A stretch of 32,148 nt of DNA from an uncultured Candidatus Actinomarina sp. (GCA_902593475.1 CACJIM010000009.1:1-32148), one strand, 5' to 3'. Shown: positions 22,741 through 30,317, counted from the first letter of the stretch. Program-made: numbers and translations. Notes: generated from the letters alone by a model not told the origin.

Positions 22741-22944
22741 TTATTTCTCTACAGTTATAATTCTTTTGCCAAACCTGAGAAAAAGCCTCTCAACTATTTC
22801 GATAAGTAGGTTTAGTACCCAAAGTCCTATATATATAGCTAAAAATATTTGTATAAACTGCCACAACACAAACACAATAATTCCGTAAACAAATATCCAT
22901 GTAATTGTAAATTTTAAGGAATATATAGGTGACTGACTATTCAC
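22741..22944 (-). CDS. 67-aa small membrane protein
   Basis: Starts at GTG overlapping the SRAP stop (TAGTG), so it is translationally coupled to that gene. The mostly hydrophobic core from about residue 10 to 50 is enough for one long or two short helices. The C-terminus is basic (RLFLRFGKRII). No family recognised. Confidence 0.55.
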   Translation of the reverse strand: MNSQSPIYSLKFTITWIFVYGIIVFVLWQFIQIFLAIYIGLWVLNLLIEIVERLFLRFGKRIITVEK

Positions 22945-23588
22945 TAAAAAGGAACCTCTTCATATTTTCGTATAAGTGAATCATTATTATTTTTTGGATT
23001 ATTAACTGCCCTGTCCACTTTATGAAATTCTATATCATCATACGTGTAATCTAAAATTTCCGTGTAAATCTCTTCACTTGATATATCGGATACCCAAAGC
23101 TCTCTTTCTTTTTTTGTAAGCAACAATGGTGACCTGTTGTGAATAGTTTGTAGTGAGCTAACTGCCTCTCTTGTAATAATAGAGGTTTCAATATCACCAC
23201 TACTTCTATTCCAATAAAGACCTGCAGCAAACAACAAACTTTCAGAAGTATCAAAAAAATAATATGGTTGTTTGATTCCATCTTCTTCTTTCCACTCGTA
23301 CCATCCAGAGATTGGAATTAAACATCTTGAGTTTTTAAATGCGGAAGTAAATGTTTTTTTCTCAAGTAAAGACTCATAACGTGTATTAAATAGTGGTCTA
23401 GGATTTGATTGTCTCTTTAACCAGTCTGGAAAATATCCCCAGTTGGCAATTACTAAATTATTATCGATTATGCACGGTGCCTGATTCTGTGGTGCTACAT
23501 TAAAATTTTTTTCATATTCGATTTCAGAAACGTTATTTACAAACAACAGTTCATCTTTTGGAATATCAATATAATACCTTCCACACAT
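22944..23588 (-). CDS. SRAP / HMCES-YedK abasic-site protein
   Basis: A 214-aa SOS-response-associated peptidase family protein. MCGRYY gives the catalytic Cys2 that forms a thiazolidine crosslink to abasic sites in single-stranded DNA. NTRYESL (about residue 72) and GWYEWK with the Glu (about 104) complete the DNA-binding and active site, and HNRSPLLL holds the His (about 156). The family shields abasic sites at stalled forks. TACAAT lies 6 nt before the ATG and no LexA box is seen, so it is apparently not SOS-controlled here. Confidence 0.93.
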   Translation of the reverse strand: MCGRYYIDIPKDELLFVNNVSEIEYEKNFNVAPQNQAPCIIDNNLVIANWGYFPDWLKRQSNPRPLFNTRYESLLEKKTFTSAFKNSRCLIPISGWYEWKEEDGIKQPYYFFDTSESLLFAAGLYWNRSSGDIETSIITREAVSSLQTIHNRSPLLLTKKERELWVSDISSEEIYTEILDYTYDDIEFHKVDRAVNNPKNNNDSLIRKYEEVPF

Positions 23589-23592
23589 GTTT

Positions 23593-24264
23593 TTATTGTA
23601 ATAATGATATGTCTATTGTGTCACCATCAGAAAATGTATGGTGTTCTTTCTTATATATAATATGAACATTTTGTTTACCTAAAACACTTAACTTATCATC
23701 ATCTTTTATAAAGTACGTGTCTTTTTCTAAACATAATAATTTGTGCTTGCCTCTGTTTAAAACATTTACAGTACTTGAAATCCATGAGTAAAAATTCTCA
23801 CCATAATGTGGTATAACAATTGTGTTTGGTAAATAATTTAAACCAACTCCTTTAATCATTTTCTCGCCCATTATCATTGCGCCTGCGCTACAACCAGCAA
23901 TGATTCCTCTTTTTTCTATATCTTTTAGTTCTATTGAAAAAACTGTGTCATTTATGGAGTCATACAAATGATTTGGTGAACCCCCGGAAAAGAACACAAA
24001 ATTTGATTTTTTCATTTCATCAATTACATAATCTTGATTTAAATCTTCTCTATTCCTTGCGTCAATATGCTTATGACTAACATTTAAATTCTTGAAATGT
24101 GTTATTGCAAGATTTTCCCAGTAAGAAAGTCTTGCATCAGATTCTTTACCAGCAGCTGTTGAAAATGTTAGTACATATGGAATCTCACCTAAGTAATTTA
24201 AAAGTTTTCTATCGACATTAAGAATAGATGGTAAAAACTCTCCTGAACCTGTTATAGCAATCAT
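23593..24264 (-). CDS. S51-family (peptidase E-like) peptidase
   Basis: A 223-aa protein of the S51 / class-I glutamine-amidotransferase-like fold. The nucleophile elbow is GCSAGAM (about residue 117), FFSGGSPNHLYDSI precedes it, and VIPHYGENFY follows. The family includes alpha-aspartyl dipeptidase and cyanophycinase-like hydrolases; the substrate is not clear. The ORF-track start (24384) is wrong: its first 40 codons are the tRNA-Gly and tRNA-Cys genes read as protein. The true ATG at 24264 lies 6 nt after the encoded CCA of tRNA-Cys, so the mRNA 5' end could be created by tRNA processing. Confidence 0.85.
   Translation of the reverse strand: MIAITGSGEFLPSILNVDRKLLNYLGEIPYVLTFSTAAGKESDARLSYWENLAITHFKNLNVSHKHIDARNREDLNQDYVIDEMKKSNFVFFSGGSPNHLYDSINDTVFSIELKDIEKRGIIAGCSAGAMIMGEKMIKGVGLNYLPNTIVIPHYGENFYSWISSTVNVLNRGKHKLLCLEKDTYFIKDDDKLSVLGKQNVHIIYKKEHHTFSDGDTIDISLLQ
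23595..23600 (-). promoter_or_regulatory. -10 element TACAAT of the SRAP gene
   Basis: TACAAT-N6-ATG. It falls inside the end of the upstream peptidase gene. Confidence 0.5.
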
Positions 24265-24270
24265 AATTAT

Positions 24271-24344
24271 TGGAGGCGACGACCGGAATCGAACCGGTGT
24301 ACAAGGTTTTGCAGACCTCTGCGTAGCCACTCCGCCACGTCGCC
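24271..24344 (-). tRNA. tRNA-Cys (anticodon GCA), CCA encoded
   Basis: Acceptor GGCGACG/CGTCGCC, short D stem GCG/CGC, anticodon loop CTGCAAA, T arm ACCGG-TTCGAAT-CCGGT and discriminator U, as usual for tRNA-Cys. The three bases after it are CCA. Confidence 0.95.
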
Positions 24345-24350
24345 ATGTAG

Positions 24351-24423
24351 AGCGGAAGACGGGATTTGAACCCGCGGCCTCCACCTTGGCAAGGTGGCGC
24401 TCTGCCAGCTGAGCTACTTCCGC
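24351..24423 (-). tRNA. tRNA-Gly (anticodon GCC)
   Basis: Acceptor GCGGAAG/CTTCCGC, D stem GCTC/GAGC, anticodon stem CCACC/GGTGG with loop TTGCCAA, T arm GCGGG-TTCAAAT-CCCGT. The 3' end is followed by CTA, so CCA is not encoded. It is 6 nt upstream of tRNA-Cys and co-transcribed with it. Confidence 0.95.
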
Positions 24424-24432
24424 GTAACTTTT

Positions 24433-24438
24433 ATATTA
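24433..24438 (-). promoter_or_regulatory. -10 element TAATAT of the tRNA-Gly/Cys transcript
   Basis: TAATAT with +1 expected about 3 nt before mature tRNA-Gly. It lies in the 37-nt gap after dut. Confidence 0.4.
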
Positions 24439-24460
24439 ATAATAGATTTAAATAATAAAA

Positions 24461-24904
24461 TTAATTTTTTCCTGTTGAACCAAATCCACCTGTTGACCTA
24501 TCAGATATATCCAACTCTTCAACTTTTTCAAATAAAATATTCCCTGTAGTAATAGTTACTAATTGAGCAACTCTTTCATTTTGCGACACGGTATACACTT
24601 CATTTGAATAATTCATTAGTGGAACCATAAGCTCACCTGTATATCCTGGATCGATTAGACCTGGAGCATTAATTGGAGCAACAAGGTTTTTAGTAGCTAA
24701 TCCTGATCTTGGTAAAACAAACCCTCCAACATTTTTTGGTAATTGAATTGCTATACCTAAATTTACAAGTACAACTTTTTGCGGTTCGATAATATACTCT
24801 TCATCTGAATATAGGTCGTAACCGATGTCATCCTCATGGCTTTTGCTAGGTATTTTGGCAAATTCATTAAGAATCTTTATTTTTATATTAAAATTATTTT
24901 GCAG
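24461..24904 (-). CDS. dut: dUTP diphosphatase, non-ATG start
   Basis: Not in the ORF track. Reading the minus strand gives all five trimeric dUTPase motifs: DIGYDLYS (I), PRSGLA (II), GLIDPGYTGEL with the catalytic Asp (III), RVAQLV (IV) and STGGFGSTG (V). It hydrolyses dUTP to dUMP, keeping uracil out of DNA. No ATG, GTG or TTG lies before motif I in frame. The best start is CTG at 24904, preceded by GAAAGG with a 6-nt spacer, giving 147 aa. An ATT at 24919 is the alternative. The family call is secure; the start is not. It shares its promoter region with the divergent gene at 24921. Confidence 0.9.
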   Translation of the reverse strand: MQNNFNIKIKILNEFAKIPSKSHEDDIGYDLYSDEEYIIEPQKVVLVNLGIAIQLPKNVGGFVLPRSGLATKNLVAPINAPGLIDPGYTGELMVPLMNYSNEVYTVSQNERVAQLVTITTGNILFEKVEELDISDRSTGGFGSTGKN

Positions 24905-24913
24905 TGGTACCCT
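24905..24913 (+). promoter_or_regulatory. Extended -10 TGG-TACCCT
   Basis: TACCCT-N7-ATG(24921), with TG upstream. It overlaps the start region of dut on the other strand. Confidence 0.35.
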
Positions 24914-24920
24914 TTCAATG

Positions 24921-25988
24921 ATGAATATTAGAGATTATTTCTTAATAAATAAAACGAAAAAAGTTAATAAAATTAAAATTTTAGACCTACTAGGTTTTGA
25001 AAGCGATACTCTTATTGAAGCATCATCTTACACTGATGATGCAATTGAAGTTGTTGAAGAGCTTAATCAAGAAACATTCGAAACAATATTAAACAATACA
25101 GAAGAAATATATGTTCAACAAAGTAGCATCGAATCATACATTGCAAACACTACCCAACCAACTAATGTTGCTGACCTAACTCCAACAGATACATTTAATC
25201 CATTAAATATAACTGAACAGATCCAAAGAGTGTGGACTGATCTTGAAAGTAGAAGAAAATGGGTTTTACCAGCCTTTATTTCAATATCAATGGTCTTTGT
25301 ACTGACTATTGCTACAAATACTTATTTAAGCTATATGGATAGTCAAGAAGCTGTTGTAGAAGAAGCTGTTGTTGTTACAAATAACTCAAATGAATTAGTT
25401 TCACTTCTCCCTGATTTGATTGAGATATCAACAAATACTTTTTATTCCAAATATGATGTTTCTAATGCAAGTGCAAACCTGCAACAGATTGAATCATCAT
25501 TACTTCAGTATCAATATAATTTAGAAAATAGAACTGACCTCTCTGATATCAGTACTGTTAAATCAAATTTAGATAATATTTTTTTACTTGTTAATGAACT
25601 TGACCTAGTACTTTCATATAGAATTTCAGTTTCTGAAGTATTAATTTATGAAGATCTTCCAACCGAAGAAGGAAATATAGACATTGAGGCAATAACTAAT
25701 AATTTATCCAATGTTATTGCACAAAGTAAAGTCAATATAGCCACTTTGCCAGATATTAATGAGTTTGAAAAGCACAAATCTCTAGTAATGGATGCTGTCA
25801 CAACAGCTGAAAATTTACATGGTAGGTATTTGGGGGCATTGAGAAACAATGAATATGATGTAGCACAGTCAATTTCTCAAGCAATTCTTTTAAATAAAGA
25901 GACTGAAAGTCGTGCATTTGAAAATGCTTTACTGGAATTTAAGGACAAGTCGCTTGCAAATTATGCAAATTTTAATAATTTACCTTAA
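24921..25988 (+). CDS. Unknown bitopic membrane protein, acidic
   Basis: A 355-aa protein I do not recognise. About 110 residues of acidic N-terminal domain (Asp/Glu/Thr/Asn-rich) come first. One transmembrane helix follows (WVLPAFISISMVFVLTIATN, about residues 107-126). The roughly 225-aa extracytoplasmic domain is rich in Leu, Asn and Ser and looks helical. The topology suggests a cell-division or envelope-sensor protein but no domain is identifiable. The ORF-track start at 24825 lies inside dut on the other strand. ATG 24918 or 24921 is better, and the -10 spacing favours 24921. It is convergent with nrdR, 1 nt apart. Confidence 0.7.
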   Translation: MNIRDYFLINKTKKVNKIKILDLLGFESDTLIEASSYTDDAIEVVEELNQETFETILNNTEEIYVQQSSIESYIANTTQPTNVADLTPTDTFNPLNITEQIQRVWTDLESRRKWVLPAFISISMVFVLTIATNTYLSYMDSQEAVVEEAVVVTNNSNELVSLLPDLIEISTNTFYSKYDVSNASANLQQIESSLLQYQYNLENRTDLSDISTVKSNLDNIFLLVNELDLVLSYRISVSEVLIYEDLPTEEGNIDIEAITNNLSNVIAQSKVNIATLPDINEFEKHKSLVMDAVTTAENLHGRYLGALRNNEYDVAQSISQAILLNKETESRAFENALLEFKDKSLANYANFNNLP

Positions 25989-25989
25989 T

Positions 25990-26427
25990 TTATAACTCTG
26001 CTACTTCTTTTTCAAAGTCGGAAGCATCAGAAAACTCTTTATAAACAGATGCAAATCGTAAATAAGCTACTTCATTTGATTCTTTTAAGTATTTAAGAAC
26101 AGTTTCCCCCACAATTTCCGATTTAATTTTGTTTCCTTGAGTTTTTATTTCATTATGAATGTTATCAACAAGAGTTTTTAGCTTTTTGTCATTAATGTCT
26201 AGGCCACCAAAGGCATTTTCTATACCTTTATACAACTTTTCGTAATTGAATTCTTGTATATCGCCACTTCTTTTTTGTATCATTAAACCAATTTCAGCCT
26301 TTTCATACGTAGTGAATCGTAATTCACATTTAGGGCACTCTCTTCTTCTTCTTATTGAGTTACCTTCATTGGTTTTTCGTGAATCAACGACATTAGTTTC
26401 TTCTTTATTACAGTAAGGACATACCAT
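25990..26427 (-). CDS. nrdR: Transcriptional repressor NrdR
   Basis: A 145-aa ribonucleotide-reductase regulator. The zinc ribbon is CPYC near the N-terminus plus CPKC about 30 residues on, with the SRKTNEGNSIRRRRECP and FTTYE signatures, followed by an ATP-cone (YEKLYKGIENAFGG). It senses ATP/dATP and represses nrd operons. The ORF-track start adds 13 residues; the family starts at M[VRK]CPYC, so 26427 is chosen. A TATAAT lies 10 nt before it. It follows the LysM gene, as in mycobacteria and corynebacteria. Confidence 0.94.
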   Translation of the reverse strand: MVCPYCNKEETNVVDSRKTNEGNSIRRRRECPKCELRFTTYEKAEIGLMIQKRSGDIQEFNYEKLYKGIENAFGGLDINDKKLKTLVDNIHNEIKTQGNKIKSEIVGETVLKYLKESNEVAYLRFASVYKEFSDASDFEKEVAEL

Positions 26428-26437
26428 ATATAGTGTC

Positions 26438-26443
26438 ATTATA
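26438..26443 (-). promoter_or_regulatory. Consensus TATAAT before nrdR
   Basis: TATAAT-N10-ATG, giving a leader of about 3 nt. It allows nrdR expression apart from the SOS-linked LysM gene. Confidence 0.4.
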
Positions 26444-26462
26444 GTTAACTCTAAATCTTGTA

Positions 26463-26735
26463 TCAAATATTTACTGGTAATATCAGTACTTGATTTTCAA
26501 TAAGTAATGAATTGTCTAAATTATTGATCTTTTTAATTAAATAAATAAATTCTTGATGATTTTTATTAGTAAATTTATGGGAAATACCCCAAAGTGTGTC
26601 ACCTTTTTGTATTTTATATTCAACAGTTGGTGTATTTTCATAGTTATATTGTTCGTTAAACGGTTTTTTAACAAAAAATATAATTAAACTACTAAAAAAA
26701 TACAAATATATTATTAATTTGATTTTTAACTTCAT
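26463..26735 (-). CDS. LysM membrane protein, likely SOS cell-division suppressor
   Basis: A 90-aa protein: short basic N-terminus, one transmembrane helix (LIIYLYFFSSLIIFFV, residues 8-23), a linker, then a single LysM domain (YKIQKGDTLWGISHKF to ILPVNI) outside the cell. The position between lexA and nrdR, the divergent direction and the TM-LysM layout match mycobacterial Rv2719c/ChiZ, corynebacterial DivS and Bacillus YneA, which delay division during DNA damage. The assignment rests on this context, since the sequence alone shows only LysM. TAGAAT lies 6 nt before the ATG and the LexA box abuts the -35 zone. Confidence 0.8.
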   Translation of the reverse strand: MKLKIKLIIYLYFFSSLIIFFVKKPFNEQYNYENTPTVEYKIQKGDTLWGISHKFTNKNHQEFIYLIKKINNLDNSLLIENQVLILPVNI

Positions 26736-26741
26736 AGAACA

Positions 26742-26747
26742 ATTCTA
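26742..26747 (-). promoter_or_regulatory. -10 element TAGAAT of the LysM gene
   Basis: TAGAAT-N6-ATG. The LexA box starts 25 nt upstream. Confidence 0.5.
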
Positions 26748-26772
26748 AAAAATGTGTAAGACAAAAAATTAT

Positions 26773-26788
26773 TCGAACATTTGTTCTA
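26773..26788. promoter_or_regulatory. LexA (SOS) box between lexA and the LysM gene
   Basis: TCGAACATTTGTTCTA, the CGAAC-N4-GTTC-type operator of Gram-positive/actinobacterial LexA. It covers the -35 zone of lexA and abuts that of the divergent LysM gene, so one dimer could control both. Confidence 0.9.
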
Positions 26789-26793
26789 AATTA

Positions 26794-26802
26794 TGTTATA
26801 CT
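26794..26802 (+). promoter_or_regulatory. Extended -10 TGT-TATACT of lexA
   Basis: TATACT with an upstream TG, 8 nt before ATG 26811. It spans the ATG that the ORF track used at 26793, showing that start is within the promoter. Confidence 0.6.
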
Positions 26803-26810
26803 TCATCTAT

Positions 26811-27395
26811 ATGAATAAACAATCAGAAATTTTAGAGTACATAAATAAAAAATTAACTACTGAAGGTTACTCTCCTTCAGTTAGAGAGATAGCAAAGGCT
26901 GTAAATCTTAAGTCAACAAGTTCAGTACAGTACCACTTAGATAATTTAATTAAAAAAGGTTTATTGAGTAAAAAGGCAAACTTATCAAGATCATTATCAA
27001 ATAATCAAAAACTAAATACATTTATGTCAATACCAGTTATAGGTGAAATTTCTGCTGGTACTCCCCTTTTAGCTGAAGAAAATAAAATTGGAGAAATTCC
27101 AATTGTTGAAAAGAAATATAATAAGGATCTCTTTGCATTGAAGGTTAATGGAGATTCAATGATTGATGCCGGTATTCACGATGGTGATATTGTTGTTGTT
27201 GATAAAAATATAGAACCAAAAAATGGAGATATTGGTGCTTTTATGATTAATGAGATAGAAGCAACTGTTAAATATCTAGATACAGTTTCTGGTAAAAAAT
27301 ATTTAATCCCAGCAAATAAAAATTATGAAAATTTTGAAGTTAACCAAAATACACAACCAATTGGAAAAGTTGTTAGTTTATTTAGAGATATATAA
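26811..27395 (+). CDS. lexA: SOS repressor LexA
   Basis: A 194-aa LexA. A winged helix-turn-helix domain (SVREIAKAVNLKSTSSVQYHL, residues about 23-43) is followed by the S24 autoprotease domain. The Ala-Gly cleavage site is in ISAGTPLLAEE. The nucleophile Ser is in NGDSMIDAGI and the general-base Lys in EATVKYLD. RecA-ssDNA triggers self-cleavage and derepression. The ORF track begins six codons early, inside the promoter; 26811 (MNKQSEILEYI) matches the family. Autoregulation by the adjacent box is expected. The 3' end overlaps dapF on the other strand by 14 bp. Confidence 0.95.
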   Translation: MNKQSEILEYINKKLTTEGYSPSVREIAKAVNLKSTSSVQYHLDNLIKKGLLSKKANLSRSLSNNQKLNTFMSIPVIGEISAGTPLLAEENKIGEIPIVEKKYNKDLFALKVNGDSMIDAGIHDGDIVVVDKNIEPKNGDIGAFMINEIEATVKYLDTVSGKKYLIPANKNYENFEVNQNTQPIGKVVSLFRDI

Positions 27396-28116
27396 CTTCT
27401 CCTGATAAGTATAAATTATCATTTTCAAATCTAAGATTTAAATCTCCACCCGGATACATCACATATGAATTATTATCAATTTGATCTGTTTTATTTAGAT
27501 AGTTAAACATGCAAAGTGCACCTGATCCACAGGCATCTGTCTCACCTACTCCTCGTTCAAAAACTCTAGCTTTAATATAATTTCTACTAACTATTTGGTA
27601 TATTTCAATATTTACACCATCCGGAAATATGTTTTTGTTTAGTACTTGTGAATTCAAATTTTCTAAATCTAATCCATCTACATCATCTACTTCTATCATA
27701 AAATGAGGATTTCCGACTGAAGATTTAACACCTTCGAAAGTATTTACATTAATTTTTTGATTTTCATAAGTAGGAATAGGAGTTGATACTTCAACTATAT
27801 TATTATCTACATATACTTCTAACTCTCCTACTGGTGCTTTAACAATAAATCTATCAACATCCAGATAGTTATTATCAAGAGCATATTTAGCAACACATCG
27901 TACTCCGTTTACACAAAGTTCTGCATCAGAACCATCATTATTGAAATAATGCATTTTTACAGTATTGTTATCTAATGGTTCTACGAATATTACACCATCT
28001 ACTTCATATTCAGCATCACTTACAAGCGCAATAATTTGAATTTCTGAAACTTCACCTTCATACTGACCAACTATAAAATCATTCCCTGTGCCAGACATAT
28101 ACGCAAAATTAGACAT
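27382..28116 (-). CDS. dapF: Diaminopimelate epimerase
   Basis: A 244-aa PLP-independent epimerase turning LL- into meso-diaminopimelate for lysine and peptidoglycan. The two catalytic Cys are in ELCVNGVRCVAKYA (about residue 76) and GETDACGSGALCM (about 200). The N-terminal GTGNDFIV block is also present. Slightly short but complete in both lobes. The start overlaps miaA by 8 nt, with GGAG in the miaA end as ribosome site, in the actinobacterial order miaB-miaA-dapF. Confidence 0.94.
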   Translation of the reverse strand: MSNFAYMSGTGNDFIVGQYEGEVSEIQIIALVSDAEYEVDGVIFVEPLDNNTVKMHYFNNDGSDAELCVNGVRCVAKYALDNNYLDVDRFIVKAPVGELEVYVDNNIVEVSTPIPTYENQKINVNTFEGVKSSVGNPHFMIEVDDVDGLDLENLNSQVLNKNIFPDGVNIEIYQIVSRNYIKARVFERGVGETDACGSGALCMFNYLNKTDQIDNNSYVMYPGGDLNLRFENDNLYLSGEVIYL

Positions 28117-28933
28117 TAATTATCTCCATCATTGAATTGTATACAAGGTTCTCGTCATCGGTTTCAATCATATGTAATTTTGGTTCCTTTTTAAACCATG
28201 TAATTTGTTTTTTAGCTAGTCTTTTTGTTTTTATATTAATATTTTCTTCAAAATTATCAGATAAATTCATACCAATAGCTTGCAGGACTGTTTTTGAAGG
28301 ATTATTTATTTTGTTTATTTCTTCTACCAATCCATTATCAATCATTTTTTTGGTTCTAATTTCAATATTATTTTTATGATTAGGGTGATTCCAAAATACT
28401 CCAACTTTGTCTTTAGGTATATTTACTTCTGGAAAAACATATTTTGATTCCTCCAGCATAAAGCTTTCTATGTTTCTCATTAATCTCCTTTTGTTAAGCT
28501 CAATATCAGGAATAGGGATCTCGTTAAGTTCATGAAATTTTATCAATTGATCAAAGTTTAACTGTTCTAATTCTGATCTTATTGTTGGATCAGTTGGTTT
28601 AAATTCGTACCTGTCAATAATTGCTTTTACGTATAATCCTGATCCTCCTACAGCTAATATATCTTCATTAAATGATTTTTCCGGTATATCTTGATCAATA
28701 AGATAGTTTAAATAATCAATTATTGAAAAATTCTGGTCACAATCTGCAATATCTAAACCATAATATTTTACTTGCGCTTGCATAACGTCAGAAGGTTTTG
28801 CAGTTAACACATCAAGTCCCTTATAAACAGCCATAGAATCAACTGAAAGAATAGACATGTTATTCTCAATTGCAATTCTGTGTGCTAAATCTGACTTTCC
28901 AGATGCTGTTATACCTGTGAGAAAATATAACAA
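28109..28933 (-). CDS. miaA: tRNA dimethylallyltransferase
   Basis: A 274-aa enzyme that adds the isopentenyl group to A37 of tRNAs reading U-starting codons. The P-loop-like motif is GITASGKSDLAHR (residues 7-19), SVDSMAVYKGLDVLTAKPS follows (catalytic Asp region), and GGSGLYVKAI is near residue 100. The C-terminal WFKKEP is the family ending. Start codon appears to be TTG, one nt after the miaB stop, so translation is probably coupled to miaB. Its product i6A is the substrate of the MiaB enzyme encoded just upstream. Confidence 0.93.
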   Translation of the reverse strand: MLYFLTGITASGKSDLAHRIAIENNMSILSVDSMAVYKGLDVLTAKPSDVMQAQVKYYGLDIADCDQNFSIIDYLNYLIDQDIPEKSFNEDILAVGGSGLYVKAIIDRYEFKPTDPTIRSELEQLNFDQLIKFHELNEIPIPDIELNKRRLMRNIESFMLEESKYVFPEVNIPKDKVGVFWNHPNHKNNIEIRTKKMIDNGLVEEINKINNPSKTVLQAIGMNLSDNFEENINIKTKRLAKKQITWFKKEPKLHMIETDDENLVYNSMMEIINV

Positions 28934-28934
28934 A

Positions 28935-30311
28935 CTAAATTAATTCTGCTTTTAAATAAAAAGGTGTTGAATCAATAATTTTAACTTCAACAATATCCCC
29001 AGTAGAAACATTCTTATTATCAATATGTGTAATCTGCCCACTATCAATTTTGCCAGTTAGAACCTGATTATTTTTTTTCGATTGCTTTTCGATTAATAAA
29101 ACTTGTTCAGTTCCAACAAATCTTTTTAATCTTTTTTCACTAATATCTGTTTGAACATCTTTTAAATGTTGAAATCTTTTCTTAATAATATCTTGGTCAA
29201 CAAATTCATCTTCCATATCGTTTGCTTTTGTGCCTGGTCTTGGCGAAAACTGAAACATATAAACTGAATCAAATTCAACATATTTTACAATATCCATTGT
29301 GTCTTGAAAATCATCATCAGTTTCACCAGGAAAGCCAACTATTATATCTGTTGTCAATGAAACGTCTGGAATAATGCCTCTAATCATGTCTACTTTTTTT
29401 ATAAATTTTTCCTTATTGTAACCACGATGCATCTTTGAAAGAATATCACTACTTCCACTTTGTAATGGTACGTGTATCTGATTACATACTTTACTTAGTG
29501 ACTTGACTGCATTTATAGTTTCCTCTTTAAAATCTTTTGGATGTGGTGATGTAAAACGAATTCTTTCAAGTCCGTCTATCTCATTAAGCTTATGTAACAA
29601 CTGAGCAAAGTATGGTCTACTCTTATTATCAATTTTCAAATCTCTCCCATAGGAATTTACATTTTGTCCTAATAAAGTAATTTCCTTAATGCCTGACTCA
29701 ACTAATTCCTGTGCTTCGTTAATAATATCGCTTGGTCGTCTACTTATTTCTGGACCTCTGACTGACGGAACAATACAAAATGTACAAGAATTATTGCAAC
29801 CGATTTGAATTGTTAACCATGCAGAATGCTCAGACTCTCTAATTGATGGTGCATCTGTTGGAAGATCTTCTATTTCATCAATTATTTCAGTTATAGGACC
29901 CCAGTCTTCTGATTGGTTGAGTAGGTTAATGATATTTGTTAAATTGTGAGTACCAATTACGACATCTACCCATGGAGCTCTCTCTCTTACAAGTTCTTTG
30001 TCTTTCTGTGCAGCACATCCACCAACAAGTAACTTGCGATCGATTCCTTCATTTTTCCATTTTTTTAACTGACCAAGTGTTCCATATAATCTATCATCAG
30101 CATTTTCTCTGATTGTGCATGTATTGATAAACATAATATCTGCGGAATCCTCAATGGTAGCTTTTGTCATACCGTCTAGTTCAAACATGCCAGCTATTTT
30201 TTCAGAGTCATGTTCATTCATTTGGCAACCAAATGTTTTAACAAAATATTTTTTACCCTCTCGCGAAGGAGTAAAATTCATTTTTGGCTTAATTACAACT
30301 GTTTGTTCCAC
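28935..30311 (-). CDS. miaB: tRNA-2-methylthio-N6-dimethylallyladenosine synthase
   Basis: A 458-aa radical-SAM methylthiotransferase. The UPF0004 domain has cysteines in KTFGCQMNEHDSE, INTCTIREN and GGCAAQ. The radical-SAM cluster motif CxxxCxxC is CNNSCTFC (about residue 170). The C-terminal TRAM domain binds tRNA. It adds the methylthio group to i6A37. The start is GTG at 30311, backed by a consensus TATAAT exactly 6 nt upstream. It is 38 nt downstream of recA; recX, which often sits here in actinobacteria, is missing. Confidence 0.95.
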   Translation of the reverse strand: MEQTVVIKPKMNFTPSREGKKYFVKTFGCQMNEHDSEKIAGMFELDGMTKATIEDSADIMFINTCTIRENADDRLYGTLGQLKKWKNEGIDRKLLVGGCAAQKDKELVRERAPWVDVVIGTHNLTNIINLLNQSEDWGPITEIIDEIEDLPTDAPSIRESEHSAWLTIQIGCNNSCTFCIVPSVRGPEISRRPSDIINEAQELVESGIKEITLLGQNVNSYGRDLKIDNKSRPYFAQLLHKLNEIDGLERIRFTSPHPKDFKEETINAVKSLSKVCNQIHVPLQSGSSDILSKMHRGYNKEKFIKKVDMIRGIIPDVSLTTDIIVGFPGETDDDFQDTMDIVKYVEFDSVYMFQFSPRPGTKANDMEDEFVDQDIIKKRFQHLKDVQTDISEKRLKRFVGTEQVLLIEKQSKKNNQVLTGKIDSGQITHIDNKNVSTGDIVEVKIIDSTPFYLKAELI

Positions 30312-30317
30312 AATTGA

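Noticed and set aside
24265-24384. N-terminal 40 residues of the ORF-track peptidase (MEAAGSNPVF...)
   Set aside because: They are the tRNA-Gly and tRNA-Cys genes read in frame; the protein begins at 24264.
24825-24917. Upstream extension of the 24921 gene in the ORF track
   Set aside because: It runs antisense through dut coding sequence; ATG 24918/24921 has the better promoter fit.
26793-26810. ORF-track start of lexA
   Set aside because: The ATG lies inside the extended -10 element, and the LexA family begins at MNKQSEILEYI.
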